Positions 41,651 to 50,853 of a stretch of 64,000 nt of DNA are shown piece after piece. Numbering within the stretch: the stretch's first letter is position 1; every line of letters begins with the position of its first letter. Source of the DNA: Corallococcus sp. NCRR (GTDB lineage: Bacteria > Myxococcota > Myxococcia > Myxococcales > Myxococcaceae). The stretch is taken from assembly GCF_026965535.1 (NCBI RefSeq), contig NZ_CP114039.1, positions 1,860,001-1,924,000 of the forward strand. The letters run 5' to 3'. The position numbers were made by a program, and so were the translations under genes. The notes below the pieces were generated by a model that had not been told where the DNA came from, searched no databases, and saw only the letters and a list, made by a program, of their open reading frames with translations.

Positions 41651-43111
41651 TCAGAGCGCGCGGTAAAGCGGCACCGGCTGCTGCTTGCCCTTCAGGCGCA
41701 CCGGCGGCAGGTCCTCGAAGGCGGTCTCGTTCGCGTCCACCAGCTCGCGCGTGCGCTCGCCCACCAGGATTTCCCCCGGCCCGGCCAGCGCGCACAGCCG
41801 CGCGGCCACGTTCACCGCGTCGCCGATGCAGGTGTACTCGGCCCGCATCGCGCCGCCGATGTTGCCGGACACCACCACGCCCGAGTTGAGCCCCACGCCC
41901 AGCTCCAGCACCAGGGGCCGGCCCTCGCGGCCGTGGGCCACCCACTCGGCCTCCGCCACGGCGCGCAGCTCCGCCACGGCCTCCATCATCATCTTCGCGC
42001 ACTGCAAGCCCCGGAGCGCGTCGTCCGGGCGGCCCACCGGCGCGCCGAAGACGGCCATCAGCCCGTCGCCCAGGAACTTGTCCAGCGTGCCGCCGCAGGT
42101 GAGCACCGCGTCCGACAGCCGGCCCAGCACCTGGTTGAGCACCGCCACCACCTGTTCGGGAGGCAGGCTCTCCGCCAGGCCGGTGAAGTTGCGGATGTCC
42201 GCGAACAGCACCGTCACCTCGCGCTTCTCGCCGGCGAGCACCGCCGCGTCCGCGCTCTTGAGGATCTCCTCCACCACCGCGTCGGACGTGTAGCGCGCGA
42301 ACAGCTTGCGCATGCGCTCCGTCTCGTCCGTGCGGCGCACCACGCTCTCGATGCGCGCCGCCAGCTCGTCCATGGACGCGGACTTGTTCACGTAGTCGTC
42401 CGCGCCCGCGCGCAGGCCGCGCACGCGCTCCGCCTCACGGTCGTTGGCGGTGAGCATGATGACGGGGATGGCGCTGCGCGGGCCCTCCTTGAGCCGCCGG
42501 CACAGCTCCACGCCATCCAGGCCCGGCATCTCCAGGTCGCTCAGCACGATGGCCGGCTGCAGGCGCCCCATGCCCTCCAGCGCCTCGTAGGGGTCCTGGA
42601 AGCAGAGGACCTCGTAGCCCAGGGCCACCAGCCCCTCCTGCACGAAGGCGCACGCCAGGGGGCTGTCGTCCACCACCACCACGCGGCGGCGGCCCTCCGT
42701 CGCGGGACGCGGCAGGTCCTGCCGGCCGACGATGCGGTTCTGCACGCCCAGCGCTTCGTAGATCTGCTTGTACGTGCAGTGGCCCAGCTCGACGAGGATC
42801 TCCCCCAGCCGCCGCCCGTCGCGCCGCTGCCGCGCCAGCGCTTCATCCAGCTGCGCGAGCGTCACGTACTTGAGCCCCACCAGCAGCTCGCCCAGGGGCG
42901 GCTGCGCGGGCCCCTTCTCGTGGTTCAAGCCCAGGGCCTCTCCCAGTGCGTCCTGGATCTGCTCGCGCGACACGTAGCCCAGGGAGATGAGCGCCTCTCC
43001 CACGCGCTGTCCGGTGAGGGCCTGGAGCGCGAGCGCCTCCTGCACCTGACCCGGCGAGACGACGCCCAGCTTGAGCAGCAAATCACCGAAGAGGGGGTTT
43101 GATGCACTCAC
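41651..43111 (-). CDS. MshEN-like / receiver / class III adenylate cyclase fusion
   Basis: 486 residues from a GTG with GGAGG seven bases upstream. Residues 1-135 hold two repeats of the GspE N-terminal/MshEN type ([40 protein letters not shown]), a fold that can bind c-di-GMP. A receiver follows (about 142-265; [18 protein letters not shown] with the acceptor Asp, Lys in YVNKSAS). The last domain is a class III nucleotide cyclase (about 290-486; [16 protein letters not shown] and [14 protein letters not shown] carrying the two metal Asp). It could join c-di-GMP or phosphorylation input to cAMP output; this is inferred from domains. Confidence 0.88.
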   Translation of the reverse strand: MSASNPLFGDLLLKLGVVSPGQVQEALALQALTGQRVGEALISLGYVSREQIQDALGEALGLNHEKGPAQPPLGELLVGLKYVTLAQLDEALARQRRDGRRLGEILVELGHCTYKQIYEALGVQNRIVGRQDLPRPATEGRRRVVVVDDSPLACAFVQEGLVALGYEVLCFQDPYEALEGMGRLQPAIVLSDLEMPGLDGVELCRRLKEGPRSAIPVIMLTANDREAERVRGLRAGADDYVNKSASMDELAARIESVVRRTDETERMRKLFARYTSDAVVEEILKSADAAVLAGEKREVTVLFADIRNFTGLAESLPPEQVVAVLNQVLGRLSDAVLTCGGTLDKFLGDGLMAVFGAPVGRPDDALRGLQCAKMMMEAVAELRAVAEAEWVAHGREGRPLVLELGVGLNSGVVVSGNIGGAMRAEYTCIGDAVNVAARLCALAGPGEILVGERTRELVDANETAFEDLPPVRLKGKQQPVPLYRAL

Positions 43112-43163
43112 GTGGAAGCCTCCGTGACACGCCTGTCCGGCAAGCGTAGCGCAACCGTGGCCG

Positions 43164-44291
43164 TCAGTGCTCGAACATGCGGCCAAAGGCCATGACGATC
43201 TCCAGGATGATCAACGCGACGATCATCACCTCCAGGACGTGCGAGCGGTCGATGTCCACCTCGCCCTTGAGCAGGCCATAGGTCTGCGCGAGCAGCTGCT
43301 GCTTGCGCGTCACGGAGGCCTGCCACGCGGGGATGCGCAGGCGGCGCACGGCGCCCTCGTAGACCTTGGCCAGGTAGAAGTCGCCAATGATCTTCAGGCT
43401 GTTCTCCACCCGCTCCACGAACTCGTTGAGGTCCACGAGCGTGCCCAGCGTCTCCCGGGCGAGGTTGCGGTAGGGGCTGCGGAACAGCGTGAGCCAGCCG
43501 GGCTTCTTCTTCTGCACCTCGTCGTGGATGCGCGCGATGTGCTTGTCCAACCGCTCGTCGTAGTAGCGGAACTCCAGGAGCTGCGCGTTGGCGATCTCCA
43601 ACAGGTCCGGGATGTCGCGCGAGCCGGACGGCTCGTAGACGAACGCGCTGTTCCAGTCCACGACGACCAGGTCATGGGCGGTGTAGCTGAAGCGCACCTG
43701 GGTGACGGCCTCGCGCTCGCGCGGCGCGAGCGGCGCGGTGGTGCTCTCTCCCAGGAGCAGCCGCGCGATGTCCGCGCACTGGAACAGCTCCTCCGCGGAG
43801 GGGTTGCCCTGGATGCGCTCGGCGAAGATGACGGTGTAGCTCTCGCTCTGGTCCCAGAGGTGCGGCCCCTGCACGGCGGCGGCGATGGTGCGGCGCACGC
43901 CCTCCACCAGCTCGCGCGCCAGGTCCTCCAGGGCCTGGCTGTCATAGAGCTCGTCCGCGACCAGGGTGAGCGTCTCCCAGGTGGTGCCGGGAGCGACGGG
44001 GACGCGCAGGATGATGGACGCGGCGCCGTGGTCGAACAGGCGCGCGGTGGCGTCCACGGTGACGGGCCCGCCGCGCAGCGCGAGCGGCCTGCGGCCCAGC
44101 TCATAGGCCACGGGCGGGTTGGGCAGCTGGATGTACTGGCTGTTCTCGCGCGACAGCTTCAAGCGGCGCGAGTCCTCCGACAGCGCCTTGCGCGCGCGCT
44201 CCAGGTCGATCTCCTCCGCGATGTCGAACGTGCGGTAGCAGAGGATGTGGGCCTGTTCGAAGAGCAGCGTCATTCCGGCGGGCGCGGACAT
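43164..44291 (-). CDS. RMD1/DUF155-family membrane-anchored protein
   Basis: 375 residues. The N-terminal ~250 are soluble; the C-terminal half contains [20 protein letters not shown], a helical stretch and a final TM helix ([19 protein letters not shown]), matching the RMD1/DUF155 family (yeast Rmd1/Rmd8 relatives). Biochemical function is unclear in bacteria. Thirteen bp downstream of the Uma2 gene and 52 bp upstream of the cyclase gene on the same strand, so the run may be one transcript. Confidence 0.85.
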   Translation of the reverse strand: MSAPAGMTLLFEQAHILCYRTFDIAEEIDLERARKALSEDSRRLKLSRENSQYIQLPNPPVAYELGRRPLALRGGPVTVDATARLFDHGAASIILRVPVAPGTTWETLTLVADELYDSQALEDLARELVEGVRRTIAAAVQGPHLWDQSESYTVIFAERIQGNPSAEELFQCADIARLLLGESTTAPLAPREREAVTQVRFSYTAHDLVVVDWNSAFVYEPSGSRDIPDLLEIANAQLLEFRYYDERLDKHIARIHDEVQKKKPGWLTLFRSPYRNLARETLGTLVDLNEFVERVENSLKIIGDFYLAKVYEGAVRRLRIPAWQASVTRKQQLLAQTYGLLKGEVDIDRSHVLEVMIVALIILEIVMAFGRMFEH

Positions 44292-44304
44292 GGTGCGCTG
44301 AAGC

Positions 44305-44865
44305 CTACTCGACGTCCTCCCACAGGACCCTCAGTTCCAGGGGAAGCGCCTCGAATGGTTCCGCGTGGACGGTCTCCGAGTCCTGATGGGTTCCCACGAG
44401 GAGGTAGTGCGAGCCTTCCAGAAGACGGAAGACCTCCAGCGTGTACTGGAGCGGGTCCACCAACCAGACGTGCTTGACCCCTTCGCGGGCATAGATGGGC
44501 AGCTTCCGGAAGCGGTCCAGCCGGGCCGTGGACGGCGACAGCACCTCGCACAGCCAATCCGGCGCCATCGTGATGCCCACGACGTCAGGCATCTTGGGCA
44601 CCCGCTCCCGGCGCCAACCCGCGAGGTCCGGCACCAGGACGTCCTTGCCCAGGTGCAGCTCCGGCTCGGGCAGGAAGAGCCACCCCCCAGGCCCCCCTCG
44701 TCCCCGACCAAAGGGATTGCGAAGCTCCCCACCCAGCTCAAATGCGGCGGAGGCATGCCGCGCCGCCGGCCGGGGGCTCGCGTACAGCTCCCCGTTGACG
44801 ATCTCCCCCACCTGGTTCGAAGGGAGCGCTTCCAGGTCGGCGTAGGTGGCGGGCTTTCGGGTCAT
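44305..44865 (-). CDS. Uma2-family predicted PD-(D/E)xK endonuclease
   Basis: 186 residues. Typical Uma2 pattern: ATYADLEALPSNQVGEIVNG, LVPDLAGWRRERVP (catalytic Asp), LCEVLSPSTARLDR (catalytic Glu) and YAREGVKHVWLVDP. The fold is a restriction-endonuclease type; the natural substrate is unknown and these genes are often multicopy. A start at 44898 would add 11 residues; the ATG at 44865 matches the usual family N-terminus (MTRKPATYADLEALP). Confidence 0.92.
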   Translation of the reverse strand: MTRKPATYADLEALPSNQVGEIVNGELYASPRPAARHASAAFELGGELRNPFGRGRGGPGGWLFLPEPELHLGKDVLVPDLAGWRRERVPKMPDVVGITMAPDWLCEVLSPSTARLDRFRKLPIYAREGVKHVWLVDPLQYTLEVFRLLEGSHYLLVGTHQDSETVHAEPFEALPLELRVLWEDVE

Positions 44866-44967
44866 CTCAGGGACGCGTAACCTAGCAGGTAGGGACATGC
44901 CCGGACACTCTCATGCCCGTCTGACACCTGTACCCCGGTGGCCGGGAGCCCTGGAAGGGCCCCGGGC

Positions 44968-45004
44968 CTGAAACATTTCCGCTGAAACATTTCCGGATGT
45001 TTCA
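44968..45004. repeat. Direct repeat and hairpin after the small acidic gene
   Basis: CTGAAACATTTCCG occurs twice in tandem (44968-44981 and 44982-44995). The second copy also forms TGAAACAT-ttccgg-ATGTTTCA (44983-45004), a perfect 8-bp stem one base beyond the stop of the small gene at 45006. It may terminate that gene; the direct repeat could also be an operator for the Uma2 gene downstream. Confidence 0.45.
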
Positions 45005-45005
45005 A

Positions 45006-45182
45006 TCAGTCGCCGCCGCCCTCGGGCAGCTTGATGCCAATGCCACCCGGGCCCTCGCCCTGGTCCGGCAGGTTGCCAATGTGGCCGGGCGTGGGGATGG
45101 GGCGGTCTCCCGCCTGACGCTTGTTGTCCTGTTCGTCCTCCGGAAGCTGCGGTTCCTTCCGGGGGCTTTCATGCTCACCCAT
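45006..45182 (-). CDS. Small hydrophilic protein, 58 residues
   Basis: Starts MGEHESPRKEPQLPEDEQDN and ends GGIGIKLPEGGGD. AAGGAG lies six bases before the ATG, a good ribosome site, and a hairpin directly follows the stop. It is Glu/Pro/Gly-rich, without hydrophobic segments, so probably disordered. Not recognised; small proteins of this composition are common in myxobacteria. Confidence 0.55.
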   Translation of the reverse strand: MGEHESPRKEPQLPEDEQDNKRQAGDRPIPTPGHIGNLPDQGEGPGGIGIKLPEGGGD

Positions 45183-45307
45183 GGTGGCTCCTTCGCGAGT
45201 TGAGAGGGTTTGACCTCTCCCAAGCTAGGGAGCCCGTGCCCCGGCTGGCACCCCGCCCCTGCCGGCCCGCGGGGCATGCGGGGGCACGAGCGGGGCGAAG
45301 GGGGCCT

Positions 45308-46186
45308 TCAGATGCCCCGGGGCTTCGCGGGCGGCGTCAGCGCCGTGCGCACATCCCACAGCTCCGGGAAGAAGCGCAGGTCCAGCGCCTTGCGCAGGAA
45401 GCCCACGCCCGACGAGCCGCCCGTGCCCTGCTTGAAGCCGATGATGCGCATCACCGTCATCATGTGACGGTAGCGCCAGAGCTGGAACCGCTCCTCCGTG
45501 TCCACCAGCTTCTCGCACATCTCATACGCGTCCCAGTGCTTCTCGGTGTCCGAATAGATGCGCCGGAACACCTCCATCACCTGGGGGCTCTTCTCATACG
45601 GCTGACGCCAGTCGCGCTCCACGTGGCTTCTGGGAACGTCGTGGCCCATGCGCGACAGGTGACGCAGGAACTCGTCGTAGATGCCGGGCGACTCCAGCAG
45701 GCGCTCCAGCTCCGCGTGCACGCCCTGCACGTGCTTGAAGGGGCCCAGCGCCGCGTCGTCCTTGTTGCCCAGCAGGAACTCCAGCGCCCGGTACTGGAAG
45801 CTCTGGAAGCCTGACGCGTGTCCCAGCGTGTCGCGGAACTCCAGGTACTCGTTGGGCGTGAGCGTCTCCAGCACGCTCCACTGCTCGAAGAGCATCCGCT
45901 GGATGTGCGCGACGCGCGCGAAGATCTTGAACGACGGCTCCAGCCGGTCCGCCTGGATGTAACGGATGCAGGCGGACAGCTCGTGGATGAGCAGCTTCAT
46001 CCACAGCTCGCTCGTCTGGTGCTGGACGATGAACAGCAGCTCGTCGTGATGGGGAGGCTGGGAACGGGGCACCTGCGCGGACAAGAGGCGGTCCAACTGC
46101 AGGTAATCGCCATAGGTCGTCCGGCCCGCGAGGTCCGTGACGATTCCAGGCTCCAGGTCGCGTTTGTTCATGGCCCGGGCACTCAT
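45308..46186 (-). CDS. kynA: Tryptophan 2,3-dioxygenase
   Basis: About 292 residues. Family hallmarks: [38 protein letters not shown] near the N-terminus, [16 protein letters not shown], and a C-terminal [20 protein letters not shown] followed by GGSSGVGFL. The His in RYRHMM is the expected proximal heme ligand. It opens the indole ring of L-tryptophan with O2 to give N-formylkynurenine. Other kynurenine-pathway genes are not adjacent. In-frame starts at 46195, 46186 and 46171 cannot be separated with confidence. Confidence 0.93.
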   Translation of the reverse strand: MSARAMNKRDLEPGIVTDLAGRTTYGDYLQLDRLLSAQVPRSQPPHHDELLFIVQHQTSELWMKLLIHELSACIRYIQADRLEPSFKIFARVAHIQRMLFEQWSVLETLTPNEYLEFRDTLGHASGFQSFQYRALEFLLGNKDDAALGPFKHVQGVHAELERLLESPGIYDEFLRHLSRMGHDVPRSHVERDWRQPYEKSPQVMEVFRRIYSDTEKHWDAYEMCEKLVDTEERFQLWRYRHMMTVMRIIGFKQGTGGSSGVGFLRKALDLRFFPELWDVRTALTPPAKPRGI

Positions 46187-46305
46187 GCACACCAACCCCC
46201 TCGCGGCGCAAGCACATCCTCCGCGCGGTCACTCCTGCCACGTGCTTCCAGACGGAAGGACGCGGTCCACCTGTATGCCCGGGCCGGGGCTACGACTGAT
46301 ACTGC

Positions 46306-46830
46306 TTAAGCGTTCTTCTGAGCGGCTTCCGCGAGCGCCTTGGAGGCGGCGCGGCCGCGGGGCAGCTTGATGTCCTCCACGCTGTTGGGGTTGGCGTAGT
46401 CGGACCACTCGGAAGGACGGCGGTTGGTCTTCTCCAGCATGCGCAGCTTCTGGTAGTGCGCGGCGCAGTAGCCCTTCGTGCGGCTGGGCTTGCCGCAGCC
46501 CTTGATGGCGCACTCACGGGCGCCGCCTTCCGCCGCCGCCGGCTTGCGGCCCCGGCGCTTGCCACCCGCCGCAGCCACCGGCGCGCTCGCCGCGGCCCGG
46601 CCCGCCGGACGCCCCACGGGACGACGACCGGGCTTGCCGGCCGCGGGCGCGTTCGCGCCGAAGAGGGGGCCCACCACCTGAGCCAGGGGCGCCAGCCGCT
46701 CGGCCACGCTGCGCAGCGCATCCAGGTCCGCCGTGCCCGACTCCAGACGAGACACCACGTCGCGCAGGGGCTTGAGCTGCACTTCAATCTCGTTGCGAAT
46801 CATCTCGCGGAACGCCTTGTCAACTGACAT
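46306..46830 (-). CDS. AT-hook / zinc-knuckle-like basic protein
   Basis: 174 residues. A helical N-terminus (VDKAFREMIRNEIEVQLKPL, coiled-coil-like) is followed by an Ala/Lys/Arg linker with AT-hook-like cores (RRPVGRPAGR, RRGRKPA), then a Cys/His module CAIKGCGKPSRTKGYCAAHY that could bind zinc, and WSDYANPNSVEDI. The combination suggests a DNA- or chromatin-associated protein. The family resembles basic 'vegetative'-type proteins of Myxococcus as I recall them, without certainty. An inverted repeat ATTGCCTT/AAGGCAAT (46861-46868, 46908-46915) lies upstream. Confidence 0.72.
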   Translation of the reverse strand: MSVDKAFREMIRNEIEVQLKPLRDVVSRLESGTADLDALRSVAERLAPLAQVVGPLFGANAPAAGKPGRRPVGRPAGRAAASAPVAAAGGKRRGRKPAAAEGGARECAIKGCGKPSRTKGYCAAHYQKLRMLEKTNRRPSEWSDYANPNSVEDIKLPRGRAASKALAEAAQKNA

Positions 46831-46860
46831 TTCGACCAATCCTCGGTTTAAGGGGGGAGC

Positions 46861-46915
46861 ATTGCCTTGGCGTGAACCGGCACGCCGGACTACCAATACC
46901 TTCCAGAAAGGCAAT
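46861..46915. promoter_or_regulatory. Widely spaced inverted repeat upstream of the AT-hook gene
   Basis: ATTGCCTT (46861-46868) and AAGGCAAT (46908-46915), exact over 8 bp with 39 bp between them, 30-85 bp upstream of the gene at 46830. Could be an operator pair or a leader stem. Confidence 0.3.
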
Positions 46916-47010
46916 TGTCGAAGGAAGCGATAAAAAGTTGTGACGCCACTGCGTATCAGCAGGCGAGAAAGCCCCGGGAAATGGGGCCCGGCGACGCTTT
47001 CAGGCGCTTC

Positions 47011-47508
47011 TCACGCATCCCAATGCAGGGGTTCCAACAACGCTCCACGACTGGAGGCGGGGGGGTGCTGCGAGCGATCCAGCAGTTCCTCGTACGTCAG
47101 TGCCAGGTCGTGTCCCAGTTCCTCCAATTCCTCCTCGTCCAGGGACGCGGACAGGCGGGGGAGCACCCCGTGTTCCATGGCCTGCACATGCGCCACGACC
47201 TGATCCTCGAGCGTGAAAAGGCGTGCCTGCCAGTCGACGCCGCGAGGCGTCAGCTCCTGCAATTCCTCCATCAACTCGCGCAGGGTGAGGTGGTCCTCGG
47301 CCTCCTCGCGGGCGCGGGTGCGGCCCTCCACGCGAGTCAGCAGCGGCTGGACGCAGCGCTCCTCCAGGCGGGAGTGCAGGCGCAGGAGGCGGGCCAGGGC
47401 TTCCTGACCGTGAGTCACCTCCTCCGGGTCCGCCTCCGAAGCCAGCCGCTCCAGCAGCTCCTCCAGCTCGCGGTGTTGCTGAAGAAGGATGTCGAAAGAG
47501 CCGGCCAT
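47011..47508 (-). CDS. Hemerythrin-like (HHE) domain protein
   Basis: 165 residues, all helical. His/Glu positions fit an HHE four-helix bundle: DILLQQHRELEELLERL, RLLRLHSRLEERCVQP, EEAEDHLTLRELMEEL, AHVQAMEHGVLPRLSASLDE, so a di-iron site is possible. Such proteins sense or buffer O2, NO or iron. The start just before AGSFDILLQQ is preferred; an ATG four codons earlier is possible. Divergent from the acyltransferase gene at 47588. Confidence 0.88.
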   Translation of the reverse strand: MAGSFDILLQQHRELEELLERLASEADPEEVTHGQEALARLLRLHSRLEERCVQPLLTRVEGRTRAREEAEDHLTLRELMEELQELTPRGVDWQARLFTLEDQVVAHVQAMEHGVLPRLSASLDEEELEELGHDLALTYEELLDRSQHPPASSRGALLEPLHWDA

Positions 47509-47587
47509 GCCCCCAAGCATCAGCACGGCGCCGGAAGCAGACAACCGCACCCATCCGGCCCCGGTGAAAGGCAGCCTGCTGGCGTGC

Positions 47588-48406
47588 ATGCCCTTTTCCG
47601 GTGATGACGGCGGTGGAGCCCCTGCCCGGCCGCCTGGTTCCGGGGTGCCGGCGCGCGAGGGCGGCCGCATCATTGGCTCCACCGTGGAAAACCCACTCAC
47701 CAGCGTCCGGCAGGCCGTCTTCCGTTTCGCGGAGGGCGGCGCCGCCCTGTCCGCGCGTTATCACCGCGCCCGTCTGGTGGGAGCTGAACATCTGCCCAGA
47801 CATGGGCCGTTGCTGCTCGTGGGCAATCACGGTGTCTGGGGATACGAGACCCCCGCCTTCTTCCACCTCCTGCACCGGGCCACGGGGCGCTATCCGTTGG
47901 GGTTGGCGGAGCGTGGGTTCTTCAAGATTCCCCTCGTACGCACGGTGTTGCCCTGGCTGGGCGGGGTGGAGGGGACGCGGGAGAACGCGCTCCGGTCGCT
48001 CCAGGAGGGGCAGCTCGTCGTGTGTTATCCGGGCGGCGCGCGGGAGACCTTCAAACGCAGCCAGGGCCGTTACCGGCTCCGGTGGGAGCGTGCGCTGGGC
48101 TTCGTGCGGCTGGCCATGCAGGCCGGGGTGCCGGTGGTGCCCTTCGCCGGCTTCGGGGTGGATGACACCTTCTTCTGGCCTCCAGACGAGGACCGGTGGT
48201 GCGTGCGCCTGGCCGCGGAGGACAAATACCGCATGCCGTTGGTGATGGGATTGGGCCCCCTGCCGCTGCCAGTTCAATTAACCTTCGCCGTGGGTGAACC
48301 CCATGAGCCGCCGCCGTCGGGTGCGTCGGAGTCGCGCGTGAGAGCCTTCCGGGACCGTGTGGCCGCCAGCGTCCGGCGCCTGCTGCTGAGGGCCTGCCAT
48401 GCTTGA
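47588..48406 (+). CDS. Lysophospholipid/diacylglycerol acyltransferase-like protein
   Basis: About 272 residues. LLLVGNHGVWGYETPAFF stands at the acyltransferase catalytic block and VVCYPGGARETFKRSQ matches the PGGxxE motif of the DGAT2-type branch. The usual H-x4-D reads H-x4-Y with a Glu next to it, so catalysis may be altered. RALGFVRLAMQAGVPVVPF is typical of the family. It overlaps the following hydrolase gene by 8 bp, suggesting a two-gene lipid-processing unit. A longer start at 47489 would overlap the hemerythrin gene start. Confidence 0.83.
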   Translation: MPFSGDDGGGAPARPPGSGVPAREGGRIIGSTVENPLTSVRQAVFRFAEGGAALSARYHRARLVGAEHLPRHGPLLLVGNHGVWGYETPAFFHLLHRATGRYPLGLAERGFFKIPLVRTVLPWLGGVEGTRENALRSLQEGQLVVCYPGGARETFKRSQGRYRLRWERALGFVRLAMQAGVPVVPFAGFGVDDTFFWPPDEDRWCVRLAAEDKYRMPLVMGLGPLPLPVQLTFAVGEPHEPPPSGASESRVRAFRDRVAASVRRLLLRACHA

Positions 48407-49280
48407 TACCGCCTCGACTCCCGTCCCCGCCCCGCCCCGCCCGCCGCCGCTGGTGCCGGACGTGGAAGACATCCAGCGAGGCTATGAGCGGCTGGACTGC
48501 GAGGAGCGCGTCGTCCGGGGCACGGCGGTGCGGCTGTTCACCTTCCCCGGGGGCAACAGGGATGTATCACGCACGGTGGTCTGTCTTCCGGGGCTGGGCG
48601 CCAGTGGCCGCTCCTTCGCGCCCATGGAGCCGCTGGCGGAGGCGTGGAACCTGCTGTTGTGGACGCCGCCGCTGAAGACGCCCGCGACCCATACGCCGTT
48701 GCAGTGGAACCTGTCGGTGCTCAACCACCCGGAGGCAGGGCTGCCGGAGCGCTTCGCGTTGATGGGGTCCTCCTACGGCAGCCTGCTGTCCATCGCGTAT
48801 GCGTTGGAGCACCCCCAGCGGGTGAAGGCGCTGGTGCTGGTGTCGCCGGTGGCCAGCGTGCGCAAGGTGCGGCGGCTGGCGTTGACGCTGTCCACGCTGG
48901 TGCGGGCGCCCCGGCCGCTGGCGTATGTGTTCGCGCCCACGGTGGCGCGCGTCCTGGGCGGCCGGTGGCTGCCGGCGGAGGGGCGGGCGGAGATCGTCCG
49001 CGAGGCCCGGCGCCTGTCGTCGCTGGAGCTGATGCGGCGGCTGCGCGACATCCTGGCCGCGGACTTCCTGCACCGGCTGCGGGAGCTGCGCGTGCCCACG
49101 CTCATCATCGAGGGCGGCCGGGACCTGCTGGTGCCTCCGGCCGCCGCGCGCGACGTGGCGGCGCACGTGCCGGGCGCCGAGTTGGAGTTCCTGGAGACGG
49201 CCAGTCACCTGCCGTACATGAGCCACCCGGAAGCGTTCAATGCACGCGTGTCCGACTTCCTGTCGCGGCACCCTGACTGA
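48399..49280 (+). CDS. Alpha/beta hydrolase
   Basis: 293 residues. Oxyanion region VVCLPGLGASGRSF, nucleophile elbow MGSSYGSLL (Ser about 124), acid in IEGGRDLLVPP (Asp about 236) and catalytic His in ETASHLPYMSHPE (about 270). Cytoplasmic, no signal. The substrate is unknown; the 8-bp overlap with the acyltransferase gene suggests action on lipid esters, an inference. Followed 37 bp later by the proline dehydrogenase gene. Confidence 0.9.
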   Translation: MLDTASTPVPAPPRPPPLVPDVEDIQRGYERLDCEERVVRGTAVRLFTFPGGNRDVSRTVVCLPGLGASGRSFAPMEPLAEAWNLLLWTPPLKTPATHTPLQWNLSVLNHPEAGLPERFALMGSSYGSLLSIAYALEHPQRVKALVLVSPVASVRKVRRLALTLSTLVRAPRPLAYVFAPTVARVLGGRWLPAEGRAEIVREARRLSSLELMRRLRDILAADFLHRLRELRVPTLIIEGGRDLLVPPAAARDVAAHVPGAELEFLETASHLPYMSHPEAFNARVSDFLSRHPD

Positions 49281-49317
49281 GCAGGCGTTATCTCTAGCGG
49301 CGGGGGAACACACTCAG

Positions 49318-50256
49318 ATGACCACTGCCTCGGATCAGTTGTCCCGCTCCGCGCTGCTGTTCCTGTCGCGTCAGTCCAACCTGAAGGACGTGGCCACGCG
49401 GCTCAAACCCTTTCGCCAGCTCGCGTCCCGCTTCATCGCGGGCGAGACGCTGGAGGAGGCGGTGGACGCGGTGAAGGCCCTCACCGCGAAGGGGCTGATG
49501 GCCAGCTTCGACCACCTCAACGAAGCGGTGCGCTCCCCGCGGGAGACCCACGACGAGGTGAAGCAATACCTGCGGCTCCTGGCGCGCATCGACCAGGTGG
49601 GCGTGCGGGCCAACGTGTCGCTGAAGCTCACGCAGTGCGGCCTGTTGTTCGACCGGAACCTGGCGCTGCAGAACGCGCGGGCGGTGGTGTCGGACGCGAC
49701 GGCGCGGGACTCGTTCGTGCGCGTGGACATGGAGGAGAGCGCCGTCACGCAGACGACCCTGGACATCGTGCGGGATTTGCACTCGGAGTTCGGCGAGCGG
49801 CACGTGGGCGCGGTGCTCCAGAGCTACCTGCGGCGCACGGAGGAGGACGCGAAGGCCCTGTGCGCCGAGCGCGTCCGCATCCGGCTGTGCAAGGGGGCCT
49901 ACCTGGAGGGTCCCGACGTGGCCTTCCCGGACAAGAAGGACGTGGACGCGAACTTCGTGCGCTGCATGCGCATCCTGTTGGACAGCGGCGTGTATCACGG
50001 TATCGCCACACATGATGAGCGGATGATCGACGCCACGCTGGAATACGCCGCGCGTCAGCAGCTGCCCAGGGGCGCCTTCGAATTCCAGATGCTGTATGGC
50101 ATCCGGCGCGACCTCCAGGAGCGGCTGGTGAAGGACGGGCACCCGGTGCGTGTCTATGTCCCGTATGGGAAGCACTGGTATCCCTATTTCATGCGCCGGC
50201 TGGCGGAGCGGCCGGCCAACCTGTGGTTCGTGATGCGCAACCTGCTGAAGGGGTAG
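49318..50256 (+). CDS. Proline dehydrogenase
   Basis: 312 residues. PRODH barrel motifs: LTAKGLMASFDHLNEAV, NVSLKLTQCGL, FVRVDMEES, RIRLCKGAYLEG, IATHDERMI, FEFQMLYGIR, VRVYVPYGKHWYPYFMRRL. Oxidises L-proline to pyrroline-5-carboxylate with FAD and passes electrons to the quinone pool. It is a stand-alone enzyme, not a PutA fusion; no P5C dehydrogenase gene is adjacent. Three bp later begins a small membrane-protein gene. Confidence 0.94.
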   Translation: MTTASDQLSRSALLFLSRQSNLKDVATRLKPFRQLASRFIAGETLEEAVDAVKALTAKGLMASFDHLNEAVRSPRETHDEVKQYLRLLARIDQVGVRANVSLKLTQCGLLFDRNLALQNARAVVSDATARDSFVRVDMEESAVTQTTLDIVRDLHSEFGERHVGAVLQSYLRRTEEDAKALCAERVRIRLCKGAYLEGPDVAFPDKKDVDANFVRCMRILLDSGVYHGIATHDERMIDATLEYAARQQLPRGAFEFQMLYGIRRDLQERLVKDGHPVRVYVPYGKHWYPYFMRRLAERPANLWFVMRNLLKG

Positions 50257-50259
50257 GCC

Positions 50260-50775
50260 ATGAGGAATCCATACGCCGCGGCCTATGTCGCCGGGGCCGT
50301 GGGCACCGGCGCGCTGGGATTGCTGGTCACCGTGCGCAATGCCTGGCTGGGCCATCCGCCGCCCTACGCCGCGCGCAACATCGCGCGGCACGTGCTGAGC
50401 CGGCTGTTCCGCCGGAAGCTGTCCCGGCATGAGGCGTCACAGTGGGCCTTCGCGCTGCGCGCGGGCTACGGGCCCCTCTTGGGGATGGGCTGGGGCCTGG
50501 TGCGGGTGCGCACGGCGAAGTGGACCCTGCTGCACAGCGGCGTGCTGCTGGGCCTGGGGGTGCTGGCGTTCGAGCGCGCGGCCTTTCCCGTGTTCAAGGC
50601 GACGGCGCTCGCGAACACCTGGTCGCGCGCGGAGCACGTCTGGCTGTTCGCGCAGACGGCCCTGTTCGGCGTCGTGACCGAGGCGACGATGCGCTGGCTG
50701 GTGAAGGAGGAGGAGCCCGATTCGCGGAACTGGGACGACCGTTCCCAGTTCCGGTCAGACGCCGGGCCCGCGTGA
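50260..50775 (+). CDS. Membrane protein of unknown function
   Basis: 171 residues with about three or four hydrophobic segments (AAYVAGAVGTGALGLLVTV, GYGPLLGMGWGLVRV, LLHSGVLLGLGVLAFERAA, EHVWLFAQTALFGVVTEA) and basic loops (RHVLSRLFRRKLSRHE). Starts 3 bp after the proline dehydrogenase stop, so probably co-translated with it. Not recognised; a membrane partner of the dehydrogenase is possible but unsupported. Confidence 0.75.
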   Translation: MRNPYAAAYVAGAVGTGALGLLVTVRNAWLGHPPPYAARNIARHVLSRLFRRKLSRHEASQWAFALRAGYGPLLGMGWGLVRVRTAKWTLLHSGVLLGLGVLAFERAAFPVFKATALANTWSRAEHVWLFAQTALFGVVTEATMRWLVKEEEPDSRNWDDRSQFRSDAGPA

Positions 50776-50853
50776 GCCGTCCGGCGGGGCAGGGCCGTGC
50801 GTGGCATCCTCGTTGCTACACGCACGTCCTCGTCCCCCACCCCTGACAGGTCC

